DNA of 5,499 nucleotides from CAYTQK01 sp964439745 (GTDB lineage: Bacteria; Desulfobacterota; Desulfobacteria; Desulfobacterales; Desulfosudaceae), in NCBI GenBank assembly GCA_964439745.1, contig CAYTQK010000222.1, forward strand, positions 1 to 5,499, written 5' to 3'. The number at the start of each line of letters is the position of its first letter. Positions within the stretch are counted from its first letter, which is position 1. Under the pieces are notes generated by a model. That model worked only from the letters and a program-made list of their open reading frames with translations. It was not told where the DNA came from and did not search any database. Below, in pieces: positions 5,488-5,499 of this stretch. Both the position numbers and the translations under genes were made by a program.

Positions 5488-5499
5488 TCCCCGGGGGGA

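Larger units (their letters stand above)
5055..5499. other. Gene-poor tail of the window
   Basis: These 445 bases after the polymerase hold no recognisable gene on either strand. They contain a weak hairpin, two doubtful mini-ORFs, a GC-rich tract of nested inverted repeats and a long inverted repeat near the right edge, each described separately. The mosaic of AT-rich and GC-rich stretches suggests remnants or the edge of an element. Confidence 0.6.

Noticed and set aside
5055..5499. Group II intron
   Set aside because: Stem-like GC-rich sequence is present, but there is no GUGYG-type 5' end, no recognisable domain V and no reverse transcriptase within the window.

Overview
This window carries a compact two-gene replication module on the plus strand: a DnaB-type helicase reduced to its RecA-like motor domain (553-1347), then, 68 bp later, a full-length bacterial replicative DNA polymerase of the DnaE family (1416-5054). 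Base composition is moderate, slightly above half G+C by eye. The protein sequences look like a Gram-negative, possibly Desulfobacterota (former deltaproteobacterial) source, but that is an impression and not a demonstrated assignment. A second-looking dnaE next to a minimal helicase, flanked by decayed and non-coding sequence, suggests an integrated element, plasmid or phage-like island rather than the host's core replication locus (inference).

Region by region: 1-552 has no recognisable gene. It holds a coding-looking frame interrupted by one stop (95-447), two inverted-repeat sites that share the same half-sites at identical spacing (25-44 and 425-444), and an inverted repeat (495-537) just before the helicase start. 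553-1347 is the helicase motor. 1348-1415 is a short spacer with a good ribosome binding site for the polymerase and an isolated TATAAT. 1416-5054 is the polymerase: PHP domain with all metal ligands, polymerase core with the catalytic aspartates, OB fold, then two tandem Lar-like zinc ribbons in place of the usual C-terminal tau-binding domain. 5055-5499 has no convincing gene; it contains a weak hairpin, a GC-rich tract with nested inverted repeats, two doubtful mini-ORFs and a near-perfect 15-bp-arm inverted repeat that also contains a 10-bp direct repeat.

The most interesting point is that the two proteins keep their catalytic machinery but have lost parts that normally connect them to the host replisome. 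The helicase has no N-terminal primase/loader-contact domain. The polymerase has no visible beta-clamp-binding motif, a substituted hairpin glycine in its helix-hairpin-helix and no tau-binding domain. In exchange, the polymerase gains two zinc ribbons resembling the phage restriction-alleviation protein Lar. A reasonable hypothesis is a self-contained element-encoded replication pair whose polymerase tail gives DNA binding, partner binding or anti-restriction activity.
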